From contig CAJULJ010000010.1 in assembly GCA_910587395.1 (NCBI GenBank), positions 1-64,000 on the forward strand: a stretch of 64,000 nt of DNA. The letters run 5' to 3'. Within the stretch, counting starts at the first letter, position 1. Each line of letters begins with the position of its first letter. The notes beneath the pieces were generated by a model, which searched no databases, was not told where the DNA came from, and worked only from the letters and a program-made list of their open reading frames with translations. Both the position numbers and the translations under genes were made by a program. This document shows, piece by piece, positions 17,906 through 26,536 of this stretch. This DNA is from an uncultured Oscillospiraceae bacterium. GTDB lineage: Bacteria > Bacillota > Clostridia > Oscillospirales > Oscillospiraceae.

Positions 17906-17934
17906 ATATATGGGGGGCGCCTCCGGCGCCTTCT

Positions 17935-19050
17935 CTATGCCAACGCCGGAGCGGTGCCCTGGTAAATCCGGCAGTTCTCCTCCTCCATGGCGTTCAGGGC
18001 GCCGCGTAAAAACGCCGCGTCGCACGCCGCCTCCACATAATTCACCCGCTGGGGGTCCAACCCCCGCACCAGCGCGGAGCCGCTGGAGAACTCCTCCCCC
18101 TTCACAGTGGCCGCCCACATCACATATCCTTCCTTTTTCAGCGCCTCCCGCCCCTCATCGTCCAAATTCGGGGCGCTGACCACCAAAGCATTATACCGCG
18201 CGGCGGCGGCCAGCAGCTCCCGCCCCTGGGACGCCTCGGCCAAACAGGTCTCCAAATCCTCCCCGGTGAGCGCCAGCCCCACCGTGTGTCCGGCCCCAAC
18301 GATACGCCGGACCAAATCGTCCTGAGCCAGTTCCTCCCGCGTGAACAAGAACAGCACCCGCTGCTCCCGGTTCTCCAGCAGCTGAGCACACTCCGCCGCC
18401 GCCGTTCCGGCCCGCAGCGCCAGATACAGCTCCGCCCCGCTGGGCGGCTCAGAGCTCTCCGCCCCGCCCGAGGGCACCGGGTCCACGCCCTCTCCCCGGC
18501 CGCCGGCCTCCAGATAGCGGCGCAGGTTGTCCGCCAGCTGCGGCCTCGCGGCGTCGGCAAAATCCTGGTCGCTCAAGATGGCCGCGCTGTTGGTCACCCG
18601 AATCAGGGTGCCATAGGGTGTGCGGGTACGGGTGCATTGGATGGTCCCGAAATACTGACACAGCCAGTCGATGGGCAAGAACACGGTGGAGTTGCGCACC
18701 ATGGCCCGCGCGGACACCGGCGTCCCGTTCAGATCCTGGGCAGTGTTGTTCTGAAGGTCGAAAGTCACCCCCCGCTGGCCATCGGTCACCAGCACCGTGC
18801 GCCGGGTGGTGCTGTACAGGGCGCTCACCCCCAGATTGATGCCGTTGACCTGATTGGACAACATGGTGTAGGGCACATACAGCACCCCCCCCACCGTGCG
18901 GGGCATGTTCTCCACGGTCATGTCCTGCACCCGGTCATTCACCGCCATCAGATTCACGTTGCCGGTGGCCCCGAAAGCGGGCGCCGCCAGCCCAAACAGC
19001 AGCGCCGTAAGCATCACCGCCGCCAGCGCTCCCTTTTTCCAGCCCTTCAC
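17935..19050 (-). CDS. Secreted protein, copper amine oxidase N-like domain
   Basis: 371 aa with a clear signal peptide (MKGWKKGALAAVMLTALLFG, cleavage near APAFGA). The N-terminal domain (about 30-160: VNDRVQDMTVENMPRTVGGVLYVPYTML ... NNTAQDLNGTPVSARAMVRNSTVFLPIDWLCQYFG) matches the Cu_amine_oxidN1 fold used by Clostridia as a wall/surface module, without oxidase catalysis. After a Pro/Ser/Glu linker (about 185-205), the C-terminal 160 residues (RVLFLFTREELAQDDLVRRIVGAGHTVGLAL) recall the NodB polysaccharide-deacetylase barrel, but I see no metal-binding Asp-His-His triad, so that part is probably non-catalytic. Confidence 0.75.
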   Translation of the reverse strand: MKGWKKGALAAVMLTALLFGLAAPAFGATGNVNLMAVNDRVQDMTVENMPRTVGGVLYVPYTMLSNQVNGINLGVSALYSTTRRTVLVTDGQRGVTFDLQNNTAQDLNGTPVSARAMVRNSTVFLPIDWLCQYFGTIQCTRTRTPYGTLIRVTNSAAILSDQDFADAARPQLADNLRRYLEAGGRGEGVDPVPSGGAESSEPPSGAELYLALRAGTAAAECAQLLENREQRVLFLFTREELAQDDLVRRIVGAGHTVGLALTGEDLETCLAEASQGRELLAAAARYNALVVSAPNLDDEGREALKKEGYVMWAATVKGEEFSSGSALVRGLDPQRVNYVEAACDAAFLRGALNAMEEENCRIYQGTAPALA

Positions 19051-19082
19051 GCCGCCGCCCTCCTCCTTATTTTCGTCTCAGC

Positions 19083-20351
19083 TTACGCCGGCCCCGCCGG
19101 GTCCAGGCCGCTCAGCCACCGCCGGACCATGTCCAGCGCGTGGTTGGCCGCCAGATTCCGGGTCCGGTCCCGCCGGGCGGCCTGGCTGGCCAGGTTCAGC
19201 CGCTTCACCCACACGCCGTCGGGCGCCGCCAGGGCGGTGAACACCAGCCCCACCGGATTGCCCCGCTCGTCCGGGTCCGGCCCCGCCACCCCGGTGACGG
19301 ACACCGCCAGATCGCACCCCAGCACCTTCCGCGCGCCCAGGGCCATCTCTCTGGCCACCTCGGCGCACACCGCGCCCTTCTCGTCCAGCAGAGCCTGGGA
19401 CACCCCCAGCACCCCCGCCTTTATCTCACAGTGGTAGCTCACCACACCGCCCTTGAATGCACAGGCCGAGCCGGGGATATCGGTGATGCGCTTGGCGATG
19501 AGCCCGCCGGTGCAGCTCTCCGCCGTGCCCAGGGTCAGGCCCCTCTCCCGGGCCCCCTCCAGCACCACCTGCTCCAGCCCGGACACGTCCGCGCCGTACA
19601 CCAGATCGCCCAGCAGAGCGCGGACCTCCGCCTCAATGGGGGCGATGAGTTTGTCGGCCTCCGCCTCGGTGTCCGCCTTGGCGGTGATGCGCAGCTCCAC
19701 CTCGCCCTCCTTGGCGTAGGGGGCCAGGGTTGGATTGGTCAGCCCGTTCATCCGGTCCCGCAGCAGGGACTCCACCGCCGACTCGCCCATGCCGAACACC
19801 CGCAGGGTGCGGGAGCGGATGCGTCCCTCGCTGAGCCTGGCCAGCCAGGGCATGGCCCGCTCCCGGAACATGGGCAGGCACTCCCGGGGCGGGCCGGGGA
19901 GCATAACCACATAGGTCCCGCCCGCCTCGAAGGCGCAGCCGGGGGCGGTGCCCCAGGCATTGTCCAGCACGGTGCAGCCCTCCGGGAGATAGGCCTGCTG
20001 GAGATTGTTTTCCGTCATCTCCCTGCCCATGCGGGCGAAGAATCGCTTGATGCCCTCGGCGCATTCGGGATGGAACACCAGCTGCCTGCCGAACGCCTCC
20101 GTCAGGGTCTGCTTGGTCAGGTCGTCGCAGGTGGGGCCCAGGCCCCCGGTGGTGATGAGCACGTCGGCCCGGTCCCGGGCCAAGGCCACCGCCGCCTTGA
20201 GACGGCCGGGATTGTCCCCAACGACAGAGTGGTACAGCACATTCAGCCCCAGATTGCTCAGCTCCCGGCTGAGGTCCTGGGCGTCGGAGTTGACGATGTT
20301 ACCCAGCAGCAGCTCGGTGCCCACGGATATGATTTCTACGGTATGGCTCAT
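19083..20351 (-). CDS. cinA: CinA-family protein (competence/damage-inducible)
   Basis: 422 aa, full length. N-terminal MoaB/MoCF-like domain (EIISVGTELLLGNIVNSDAQDLSRELSNLG; TTGGLGPTCDDLTKQ; MLPGPPRECLPMF) and C-terminal PncC nicotinamide-nucleotide amidase domain (LTLGTAESCTGGLIAKRITDIPGSACAFKGGVVSYH; SVTGVAGPD). Hydrolyses ADP-ribose and/or deamidates NMN for NAD salvage. Monocistronic with its own consensus promoter. Confidence 0.96.
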   Translation of the reverse strand: MSHTVEIISVGTELLLGNIVNSDAQDLSRELSNLGLNVLYHSVVGDNPGRLKAAVALARDRADVLITTGGLGPTCDDLTKQTLTEAFGRQLVFHPECAEGIKRFFARMGREMTENNLQQAYLPEGCTVLDNAWGTAPGCAFEAGGTYVVMLPGPPRECLPMFRERAMPWLARLSEGRIRSRTLRVFGMGESAVESLLRDRMNGLTNPTLAPYAKEGEVELRITAKADTEAEADKLIAPIEAEVRALLGDLVYGADVSGLEQVVLEGARERGLTLGTAESCTGGLIAKRITDIPGSACAFKGGVVSYHCEIKAGVLGVSQALLDEKGAVCAEVAREMALGARKVLGCDLAVSVTGVAGPDPDERGNPVGLVFTALAAPDGVWVKRLNLASQAARRDRTRNLAANHALDMVRRWLSGLDPAGPA

Positions 20352-20381
20352 GATTCGGCCTCCTTGCAGTTTCTTTTTCCT

Positions 20382-20410
20382 ATTTTAGTCTCCCGCATCC
20401 CCCCTGTCAA
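20382..20410 (-). promoter_or_regulatory. sigma-A promoter of cinA
   Basis: TTGACA (20405-20410), 17-bp spacer, TAAAAT (20382-20387) on the minus strand. Confidence 0.85.
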
Positions 20411-20435
20411 GGAGAAGGGCAGGCAAAAAAAGCTC

Positions 20436-20464
20436 TTGCATTTCATCTCAGTAAAGTATATAAT
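20436..20464 (+). promoter_or_regulatory. sigma-A promoter of the aro operon
   Basis: TTGCAT (20436-20441), 17-bp spacer, TATAAT (20459-20464). The predicted start near 20471 gives a ~225-nt leader before aroF. Confidence 0.88.
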
Positions 20465-20495
20465 GTCTCCAATCCAAACTCAGTGAGGTACCCCC

Positions 20496-20591
20496 ATGAC
20501 CCACTCCAACGCCCACAGCTTCACCTTTACCTTTGGCTGGACTCGATTTAGCGTGTCCAGCTATTTTGGCGTGGAGAAATGCGGCGCGTGA
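20496..20591 (+). CDS. Aromatic-rich leader peptide of the aro operon
   Basis: 31-codon frame (ATG 20496, TGA 20589-20591) with GTGAGGT ribosome site eight nucleotides upstream. Residues 8-24 read SFTFTFGWTRFSVSSYF: five Phe, one Trp and one Tyr in 17 positions. It begins 25 nt after the predicted transcription start and ends 43 nt before a terminator-like hairpin. This is the layout of ribosome-mediated attenuation in the trp/phe leader class, here in front of the DAHP synthase gene that feeds all three aromatic amino acids. Role is inference from codons and position; I know no described homologue. Confidence 0.8.
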   Translation: MTHSNAHSFTFTFGWTRFSVSSYFGVEKCGA

Positions 20592-20633
20592 GTGAGGGGG
20601 CGGAGTGCCCCGCCTGAATTTGCATTTTTGGGG

Positions 20634-20680
20634 AAGCTCATGGACCGCGCGCACGCGGCCCATGGGCTTTCTTTCATTTG
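20634..20680 (+). terminator. Attenuator hairpin between leader peptide and aroF
   Basis: Outer arms aagctcatgg (20634-20643) and ccatgggctt (20660-20669) pair with one G:U, an inner stem ccgcg/cgcgg (20645-20658) caps it, and a T-rich tail (ttctttcattt) follows. A competing upstream hairpin ggggc/gcccc (20597-20611) overlaps the leader's end. The exact antiterminator pairing was not resolved. Confidence 0.65.
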
Positions 20681-20694
20681 AGAGGAGTTTTAGT

Positions 20695-21714
20695 ATGGTA
20701 ATTGTTATGAAGCCCGGCGTCAGCCAGGAGACGATTCAAACACTGGTCGCCCAGCTGGAGCAGGACCACGGCGTCACCGTGGGCATCACCAACGGCGTGG
20801 GCTGTTCCATCCTGGGCCTTGTGGGCGACACCGCCCACATCGACATGGACAAGCTGTCCTTGAACGACGACGTGGAGCGGGTCATGCGGGTGCAGGAGCC
20901 CTACAAAAAGGCCAACCGCAAGTTCCACCCCGAGGACTCTGTGGCGGACGTATCCGGCGTCCCCATCGGCGGCGGGAAATTCACCGTCATCGCCGGCCCC
21001 TGCTCGGTGGAGAGCGAGGAGCAGATCACCGGCGTAGCCCAGGACGTGAAGAAGGCGGGAGCCTCTCTGTTGCGGGGCGGCGCGTTCAAGCCCCGCACCT
21101 CCCCCTACTCCTTCCAGGGCATGGGCTCCGACGGCCTGGAGCTGCTGCTGGAGGCAAAGGCCGCCACCGGCCTGCCCATCGTGTCCGAGATCATGGCGCC
21201 GCGCTACTGCGAACTGTTTGAGGAAAAGGTGGACCTGGTGCAGGTGGGCGCCCGGAACATGCAGAATTTTGACCTGCTGAAGGAGGTGGGCAGGCTGTCC
21301 AAGCCCATTTTGCTCAAGCGGGGCCTGTCCAATACCTATGAGGAATGGATCATGTCGGCGGAGTATATCATGGCCGCGGGCAATGAAAACGTCATTTTGT
21401 GCGAACGGGGCGTGCGCACCTTCGAGACCTACACCCGCAACACCCTGGACCTGTCCGCCATTCCGGCCATCCGGAAGATGAGCCATCTGCCCATCGTGGT
21501 GGACCCCTCCCACGCGGCGGGCATGTACTGGATGGTGGAGCCGCTGGCCATGGCCGCCGTGGCCGTGGGCGCCGATGGGCTGATGGTAGAGGTGCACAAC
21601 GATCCTCCCCACGCCAAATGCGACGGGGCTCAATCCCTCACGCCGGAGAAATTCCGGCACCTGATGGGAAAGCTAAATCCGCTCATTGAGCTGATGGGCA
21701 AAGCTTTGGCCTGA
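20695..21714 (+). CDS. aroF: 3-deoxy-7-phosphoheptulonate (DAHP) synthase
   Basis: First committed enzyme of the shikimate pathway (PEP + erythrose-4-P to DAHP). 339 aa from ATG 20695 after GAGGAG. An N-terminal ferredoxin-like regulatory domain (about 1-70, MVIVMKPGVSQETIQTLVAQL) is fused to the type I-beta TIM barrel, with FTVIAGPCSVESEEQ, RGGAFKPRTSPYSFQG, VQVGARNMQNFDLLKEVG, CERGVRTFETYTRNTLDL and VVDPSHAAGMYWMV. This FL-domain type is feedback-inhibited by Phe/Tyr in relatives. First structural gene of the aro operon. Confidence 0.97.
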   Translation: MVIVMKPGVSQETIQTLVAQLEQDHGVTVGITNGVGCSILGLVGDTAHIDMDKLSLNDDVERVMRVQEPYKKANRKFHPEDSVADVSGVPIGGGKFTVIAGPCSVESEEQITGVAQDVKKAGASLLRGGAFKPRTSPYSFQGMGSDGLELLLEAKAATGLPIVSEIMAPRYCELFEEKVDLVQVGARNMQNFDLLKEVGRLSKPILLKRGLSNTYEEWIMSAEYIMAAGNENVILCERGVRTFETYTRNTLDLSAIPAIRKMSHLPIVVDPSHAAGMYWMVEPLAMAAVAVGADGLMVEVHNDPPHAKCDGAQSLTPEKFRHLMGKLNPLIELMGKALA

Positions 21715-21744
21715 CCCAAGCGCATCAAAAAGGAGGCACAGCGC

Positions 21745-22077
21745 ATGGCAAAATTGGAACGCGCCTTCACCGGCGATTTTGACACCGTCCTGGCCCAGCT
21801 GGAGCGGGGCGTGCTGGACGCCAGCATGTCCGCCACGCTGGAGGACACATCCCACTTCACCATGGGGACCACCCGGGTGGCCGTGCGGATGTACGAGCGG
21901 TACAGCACCTTCGGCGGCAACCGTGTGGCCATGTGCCTCACCCTGGCGGGAGAGGGAGACCGGCTCCACCTCACCGCCATCACCGCTGGGGGCAGTCAGG
22001 CCATGTTCTTTAAAATCAACACCTGGGGCGAGGAGTCGTTTCTGGACACCTTGGCCAATGTGGTGGACCGGCTCTGA
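21745..22077 (+). CDS. DUF6054-like small protein
   Basis: 110 aa, starts MAKLERAFTGDFDTVLAQLERGVL after AAAGGAGG. Compact alpha/beta protein without signal or membrane segment (ITAGGSQAMFFKINTWGEESFLDTL at the C-terminus). It resembles the DUF6054 family of Clostridia; function unknown. Sits between aroF and aroB in the operon with 30-bp and 11-bp gaps, so it is co-transcribed, but nothing ties it to the pathway. Confidence 0.75.
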   Translation: MAKLERAFTGDFDTVLAQLERGVLDASMSATLEDTSHFTMGTTRVAVRMYERYSTFGGNRVAMCLTLAGEGDRLHLTAITAGGSQAMFFKINTWGEESFLDTLANVVDRL

Positions 22078-22088
22078 GGAGGAAGCAG

Positions 22089-23171
22089 ATGATGAAAACG
22101 CTGACCGTGGCCCTGCCGGGCCGGGAGTACGACATTCTGATCCAGCGGGGCCTGCTCTCACAGGCTGGGGAGTATATCCGCGCGGCTGTGCCCCGCGCTG
22201 TCAAGCTGGCCGTGGTCACGGACAGCAATGTAGGCCCGCTTTACAGCGGGACGGTGCTGGACAGCCTGCGTTCCGCCGGATTTGAGACGGCGCTGTTCAC
22301 CGTCCCAGCTGGAGAGAAGAGCAAAAATCCCTCCCAGCTGGCCCAGCTCTGGGAGGGCTTCATGGAGTTCGGCCTGACCCGCACCGACGGCGTGGTCGCC
22401 CTGGGCGGCGGCGTGGTGGGGGACCTGACGGGCTTTGCCGCCGCCACCATCCTGCGGGGGGTGGCCCTTGTGCAGATCCCCACCACCCTGCTGGCCCAGG
22501 TGGATTCCTCCGTGGGAGGCAAGGTGGCCGTGGACCTGAAAGCGGGGAAAAATCTGGCCGGGGCGTTTTACCAGCCCCGACTGGTGCTCATGGACCCGGA
22601 TGTGCTGAACACCCTGGACCTGCCCCAGTTCATAGACGGCATGGCGGAGGTAATCAAGTACGGCTGCATCTGGGACGCTGAGTTCTTCGATTTCCTCGCC
22701 GCCCGTCCCTCCAAGCCGGAATTGATGGCGGATATTGGACACATTTTGTATACCTGCTGTGATATAAAACGCCAGGTAGTCATGAAGGATGAGCTAGACA
22801 CCGGCCTGCGGATGGTCCTGAACTTCGGCCACACCCTGGGCCACGCCTACGAGCTGGCGGGGCGCTATGTGGAGTGGAGCCATGGCGAAGCGGTGGCGGC
22901 GGGTATGTGCGCGGCGGCCAAGCTGGGGGTGGCGCTGAGCGTTACGCCCCCGGAGGTCCCCCAAAAGATCGAGGCCGCGCTGGGCTCCCTGGGCCAGGTC
23001 ACCTGGATCTCCTGCTCTATGGAGGAGTACGCCGCCGCCATCGGCCTGGACAAAAAGGGCGCGGGGGCGGATATCACCCTCATCCTGCTGGACAAAATCG
23101 GGCACGCCGTCCCCTGCAAAATGCCCCGGGTCCGCCTGCTGGAGCAGTTGGAAGCCCTGCCGGACCGCTGA
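22089..23171 (+). CDS. aroB: 3-dehydroquinate synthase
   Basis: 360 aa. NAD- and divalent-metal-dependent cyclisation of DAHP to 3-dehydroquinate. Family motifs: VPAGEKSKNPSQLAQLWEGF, VALGGGVVGDLTGFAAATILRG, QIPTTLLAQVDSSVGGKVAVDLK, metal ligands in MAEVIKYG, NFGHTLGHAYE and SHGEAVAAGM. Two adjacent ATGs; the first has the better spacing to GGAGGAAG. Confidence 0.97.
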   Translation: MMKTLTVALPGREYDILIQRGLLSQAGEYIRAAVPRAVKLAVVTDSNVGPLYSGTVLDSLRSAGFETALFTVPAGEKSKNPSQLAQLWEGFMEFGLTRTDGVVALGGGVVGDLTGFAAATILRGVALVQIPTTLLAQVDSSVGGKVAVDLKAGKNLAGAFYQPRLVLMDPDVLNTLDLPQFIDGMAEVIKYGCIWDAEFFDFLAARPSKPELMADIGHILYTCCDIKRQVVMKDELDTGLRMVLNFGHTLGHAYELAGRYVEWSHGEAVAAGMCAAAKLGVALSVTPPEVPQKIEAALGSLGQVTWISCSMEEYAAAIGLDKKGAGADITLILLDKIGHAVPCKMPRVRLLEQLEALPDR

Positions 23172-23185
23172 ATGGAGAGAATGTC

Positions 23186-24424
23186 ATGAACGTCACTATC
23201 ACGCCCGCCAAATTGTCGGGAACCGTCACCCCGCCCCCCTCCAAGTCCCAGGCCCACCGGGTCCTCATCGCCGCCGCCCTGGGGTCGGGGGCGAGCACCG
23301 TCTCCAACGTGGCCTTCTCCCAGGACATCGAGGCCACCATAAACTGCCTGGAAAACCTGGGCGCACACTTTGTCCGGGACGGGTCTACCGTCACCGTTCA
23401 GGGCATGGGGGCCAATCCCATGTCTCCCCTGCGGCGGATGGCTTACCCCCGGCTGGACTGCGGGGAGAGCGGCTCCACCCTGCGCTTTCTCATCCCCATC
23501 GCGCTGGCGGTGCGGGGCGGCGGCATTTTCTCCGGCCGGGGACGGCTGATGGAACGGCCCCAGAAGCCCTATTTTGATTTGTTTGACGAGAAGGGCATTT
23601 TTCACGAGCAAAAGGACGGCTTGCTCACCGTCACCGGAATGCTTACCCCTGGGGAGTACCGTCTTCCCGGCGACGTGTCCTCCCAGTTCATTACGGGCCT
23701 GCTGTACGCCCTGCCCCTGCTGGACGGGGATTCCGAAATCGTCCTCACCTCCAATTTAGAGAGCTGGGGGTATATTGATATGACGCTGGAGGCCCTTCAG
23801 TGGTTCAACGTCCATATCGAGGAGCGGAAAAACGGCTGGTTCATCCCCGGAAACCAGCTCTACAAGCCACACAGCCTCACGGTGGAAGCAGACTGGTCCC
23901 AGGCGGCATTTTGGTACGCCGCCAAATTTCTGGACAACCCGGTGGAACTCTTTGGCCTGAACTGGCCCTCCGCCCAGGGGGACCGGGCCATCGACGGCTT
24001 TTTCCGCCGTCTGTCTCAGATGAAGGACACGGGCCTTGACGTGTCCAACTGCCCCGATTTGGTTCCCCCCCTGGCGGCTATGGCGGCCCTCCGTCCCGGC
24101 TGCACCACCCACATTGGCAACGCCGCCCGCCTGCGCATCAAGGAAAGCGACCGCTTGGCCTCCGTCACGGCGGTGCTCAAGGCCCTGGGCGCGGACGTGG
24201 CCGAGGGGCCGGATTCCCTCACCATCCGGGGAAAGGAAGCGCTGCATGGCGGGGTGACGGTGGACAGCTTCAACGACCACCGCATCGCCATGATGGCCGC
24301 CATCGCCGCCACCCGATGCGTAAAGCCTATTACCATTACAGGCGCTCAGTGCGTGGCCAAGTCCTACCCCGATTTCTGGGAGGTATATGAGCGGCTGGGC
24401 GGAAAAATCCAGAAAAGCGAGTGA
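23186..24424 (+). CDS. aroA: EPSP synthase (3-phosphoshikimate 1-carboxyvinyltransferase)
   Basis: 412 aa from ATG 23186 (GGAGAG upstream). Transfers enolpyruvyl from PEP to shikimate-3-phosphate. Motifs: PPPSKSQAHRVLIAAALGSG, LDCGESGSTLRFLIPIA, PGDVSSQFITGLLYALPLL, RLRIKESDRLASV, FNDHRIAMMAAIAA. LDCGESGSTLR keeps the substrate-loop residues; class (glyphosate sensitivity) is not inferred. The next gene starts within a few bases of its stop. Confidence 0.97.
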   Translation: MNVTITPAKLSGTVTPPPSKSQAHRVLIAAALGSGASTVSNVAFSQDIEATINCLENLGAHFVRDGSTVTVQGMGANPMSPLRRMAYPRLDCGESGSTLRFLIPIALAVRGGGIFSGRGRLMERPQKPYFDLFDEKGIFHEQKDGLLTVTGMLTPGEYRLPGDVSSQFITGLLYALPLLDGDSEIVLTSNLESWGYIDMTLEALQWFNVHIEERKNGWFIPGNQLYKPHSLTVEADWSQAAFWYAAKFLDNPVELFGLNWPSAQGDRAIDGFFRRLSQMKDTGLDVSNCPDLVPPLAAMAALRPGCTTHIGNAARLRIKESDRLASVTAVLKALGADVAEGPDSLTIRGKEALHGGVTVDSFNDHRIAMMAAIAATRCVKPITITGAQCVAKSYPDFWEVYERLGGKIQKSE

Positions 24425-24429
24425 AGATA

Positions 24430-24957
24430 ATGGATACCATCAAATTAGTTCTCCCCACGGAGGAATACTTGGATCAGGTGTGGGCCTACCGCCAGGAGTG
24501 TATTGACGCGGGCAGCTCCATGGACGGCTGCGGCCCCCTGCGGCCCAGCGAAAGCAAGGAGCAGTGGCTGGCGCACGTCCGCGCGTATATGGACCCCGCC
24601 ACCGTTCCGGAGGGGAAGGTGCAGGCCACACAGTTCCTTGCTATCCGGGAATCGGACGGCAAAGTGGTGGCCATGATCCAGATCCGGCACTATTTCAATG
24701 AGTATCTGGAGAAGTACGCTGGACACATCGGCTACTCCACCCGCCCGTCCGAGCGCCGGAAAGGTTACGCCAAGGAGATGCTCCGGCTGGCCCTGCCCTT
24801 CTGTCAAGAGATCGGCCTTGATAGGGTGCTCATCTCCTGCGAGCCGGACAACCCCGGCAGCCGCCGCACCATTATAGCCAACGGCGGCGTGTACGAGAAC
24901 ACCGTCCACGAGCCCGGCGAGGACATCGACCTGGAACGGTATTGGATCACCCTCTAA
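24430..24957 (+). CDS. GNAT family N-acetyltransferase
   Basis: 175 aa from ATG 24430; a GTG at 24421 overlapping the aroA stop is possible. The acetyl-CoA site is visible as IGYSTRPSERRKGYAKEMLRLAL (motif A, R/Q-x-x-G-x-G/A variant). C-terminal ISCEPDNPGSRRTIIANGGVYEN is the usual GNAT ending. Substrate unknown. Inserted between aroA and aroC, likely a passenger of the operon. Confidence 0.88.
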   Translation: MDTIKLVLPTEEYLDQVWAYRQECIDAGSSMDGCGPLRPSESKEQWLAHVRAYMDPATVPEGKVQATQFLAIRESDGKVVAMIQIRHYFNEYLEKYAGHIGYSTRPSERRKGYAKEMLRLALPFCQEIGLDRVLISCEPDNPGSRRTIIANGGVYENTVHEPGEDIDLERYWITL

Positions 24958-24981
24958 CCATATACGAGGAGTTATAACACC

Positions 24982-26028
24982 ATGAAATATTCCATATTCG
25001 GTGAATCCCACGGCCCCGCCATCGGCATAGTGCTGGAGGGCATCCCCGCCGGGCTGGAGCTGGACCTGGACGCCGTCCGCTTCGACCTGGCCCGCCGCGC
25101 TCCGGGCAAGAGCGTCCTGTCCACCGCCCGGAGGGAGGCCGACGAGCCCCGCATCCTCTCCGGCGTGTTTGAAGGCAAAACCACCGGGGCGCCCCTGTGC
25201 GCCGTCATTGAGAACACGGACACCCGCTCGAAAGACTACTCCCGGACCAAGGACCTGGCCCGTCCCGGCCACGCCGACTACGCCGCCCATGTGCGCTACG
25301 ATGGGTTCAACGACTACCGGGGCGGCGGGCACTTCTCCGGGCGGCTCACCGCACCCCTGGTGTTCGCGGGCGGGGTCGCCAAGCAGATTCTGGCCCGGAA
25401 GGGCGTGCGGGTGGGGGCCCACATCGCAACCATCTACGGCGTCAACGACGACTCCTTGGAGGACTGGGACAGTCTGAAAGCGGCCTCGGAAAAAGAGTTC
25501 CCCGTCCTCAACGACCGGGCCGGGGAGGAAATGCAGGCCGCGATTTTAGAGGCAAAAAACGACCAGGACTCCGTGGGCGGCTCCATCGAGTGCGGGGTGT
25601 TCGGCCTGCCTCCCGGGCTGGGGGCCCCCGGCTTCGGCCAAAACGCCGAGGGCATCTTCTCCCAGTACCTGTTCGCCGTCCCGGCGGTGAAGGCGGTGGC
25701 CTTTGGGGCCGGGGTGGCTTTCGCCCTCATGCGGGGCTCCGAGGCCAACGACCCGCTGTATGTGGACGACGACGGCTCCGTCAAGGCCGAGCAGAACTGC
25801 GCCGGGGGAATCAACGGTGGCATCACCAACGGCATGCCCCTCACCTTCGAGGTGACCATGCGGCCCACCCCCTCCATCGCCCGGACGCAGTTCACCGTGG
25901 ACATGGCAAAAAATGAAAACGCCGTGCTGGAGCTTCAGGGCCGTCACGACCCCTGCGTGGTCCACCGGGCGGTGCCCGTTATCGAGGCGGCGGCAGCGCT
26001 CGCCGCGTGTGAACTGATGGGAATTTGA
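24982..26028 (+). CDS. aroC: Chorismate synthase
   Basis: 348 aa. FMN-dependent anti-1,4-elimination converting EPSP to chorismate. Family motifs: FGESHGPAIGIVLEGIPAGL, GHADYAAHVRYDGFNDYRGGGHFSGR, QDSVGGSIECGVFGLPPGLG, GGINGGITNGMPLTFEV, GRHDPCVVHRAVPVIEA. Start ATG 24982 follows GAGGAG. Confidence 0.97.
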   Translation: MKYSIFGESHGPAIGIVLEGIPAGLELDLDAVRFDLARRAPGKSVLSTARREADEPRILSGVFEGKTTGAPLCAVIENTDTRSKDYSRTKDLARPGHADYAAHVRYDGFNDYRGGGHFSGRLTAPLVFAGGVAKQILARKGVRVGAHIATIYGVNDDSLEDWDSLKAASEKEFPVLNDRAGEEMQAAILEAKNDQDSVGGSIECGVFGLPPGLGAPGFGQNAEGIFSQYLFAVPAVKAVAFGAGVAFALMRGSEANDPLYVDDDGSVKAEQNCAGGINGGITNGMPLTFEVTMRPTPSIARTQFTVDMAKNENAVLELQGRHDPCVVHRAVPVIEAAAALAACELMGI

Positions 26029-26047
26029 ATACTGTGAGGAATTGATT

Positions 26048-26536
26048 GTGGATTTAAAAACGTTACGTCAAACAGATGACGACGCCGTCATCCTCCCCGG
26101 CGCGGCCGTGGTGGGCGACGTCACCCTGGGCCAGGGCTGCTCGGTATGGTTCAACGCCGTCCTCCGGGGCGACGGAATGCCCATCGTTTTGGGTGAGGGC
26201 TGCAACATCCAGGACTGCTGTGTCCTCCACTCGGAGAAGCACGCCACCGTGCTGGGGAACTGGGTGTCCGTGGGCCACGGGGCCATCGTCCACGGGGCCG
26301 TGGTGGGGGACAACACCATCGTGGGCATGGGAGCCACCCTGCTGGACTTTGCGAAAATCGGAAAAAACTGCATGGTGGGCGCGGGGTCCGTGGTCACGGG
26401 CAAAATGGACGCCCCCGACGGCTCCCTGGTGCTGGGCAATCCGGCCAAGGTGGTCCGGCCCCTCAGCCCGGAGGAAATCGCCGGACTGCGCAAAAACGCG
26501 GAGCATTACGCCGAGCTGAAGGAGAGATACCGCTGA
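26048..26536 (+). CDS. Gamma-carbonic-anhydrase-like hexapeptide protein
   Basis: 162 aa left-handed beta-helix protein from GTG 26048, chosen because GAGGAATTGATT puts the Shine-Dalgarno 8 bp upstream; TTG 26042 is too close. Hexapeptide repeats run through about 10-130 (VVGDVTLGQGCSVWFNAVLRGDGMPIVLGEGCNIQDCCVLHSE). Metal-ligand-type His are present in VLHSEKHATVLG, VSVGHGAIVHG. Similar to YrdA/PaaY gamma-CA proteins; actual carbonic anhydrase activity is uncertain. Its stop overlaps the pheA start by one base (TGATG). Confidence 0.87.
   Translation: MDLKTLRQTDDDAVILPGAAVVGDVTLGQGCSVWFNAVLRGDGMPIVLGEGCNIQDCCVLHSEKHATVLGNWVSVGHGAIVHGAVVGDNTIVGMGATLLDFAKIGKNCMVGAGSVVTGKMDAPDGSLVLGNPAKVVRPLSPEEIAGLRKNAEHYAELKERYR

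Noticed and set aside
20465..20695. T-box or TRAP control of the aro operon
   Set aside because: No T-box AGGGTGGNACCGCG-type antiterminator and no (G/U)AG repeats are visible; the small aromatic-rich frame explains the leader better.
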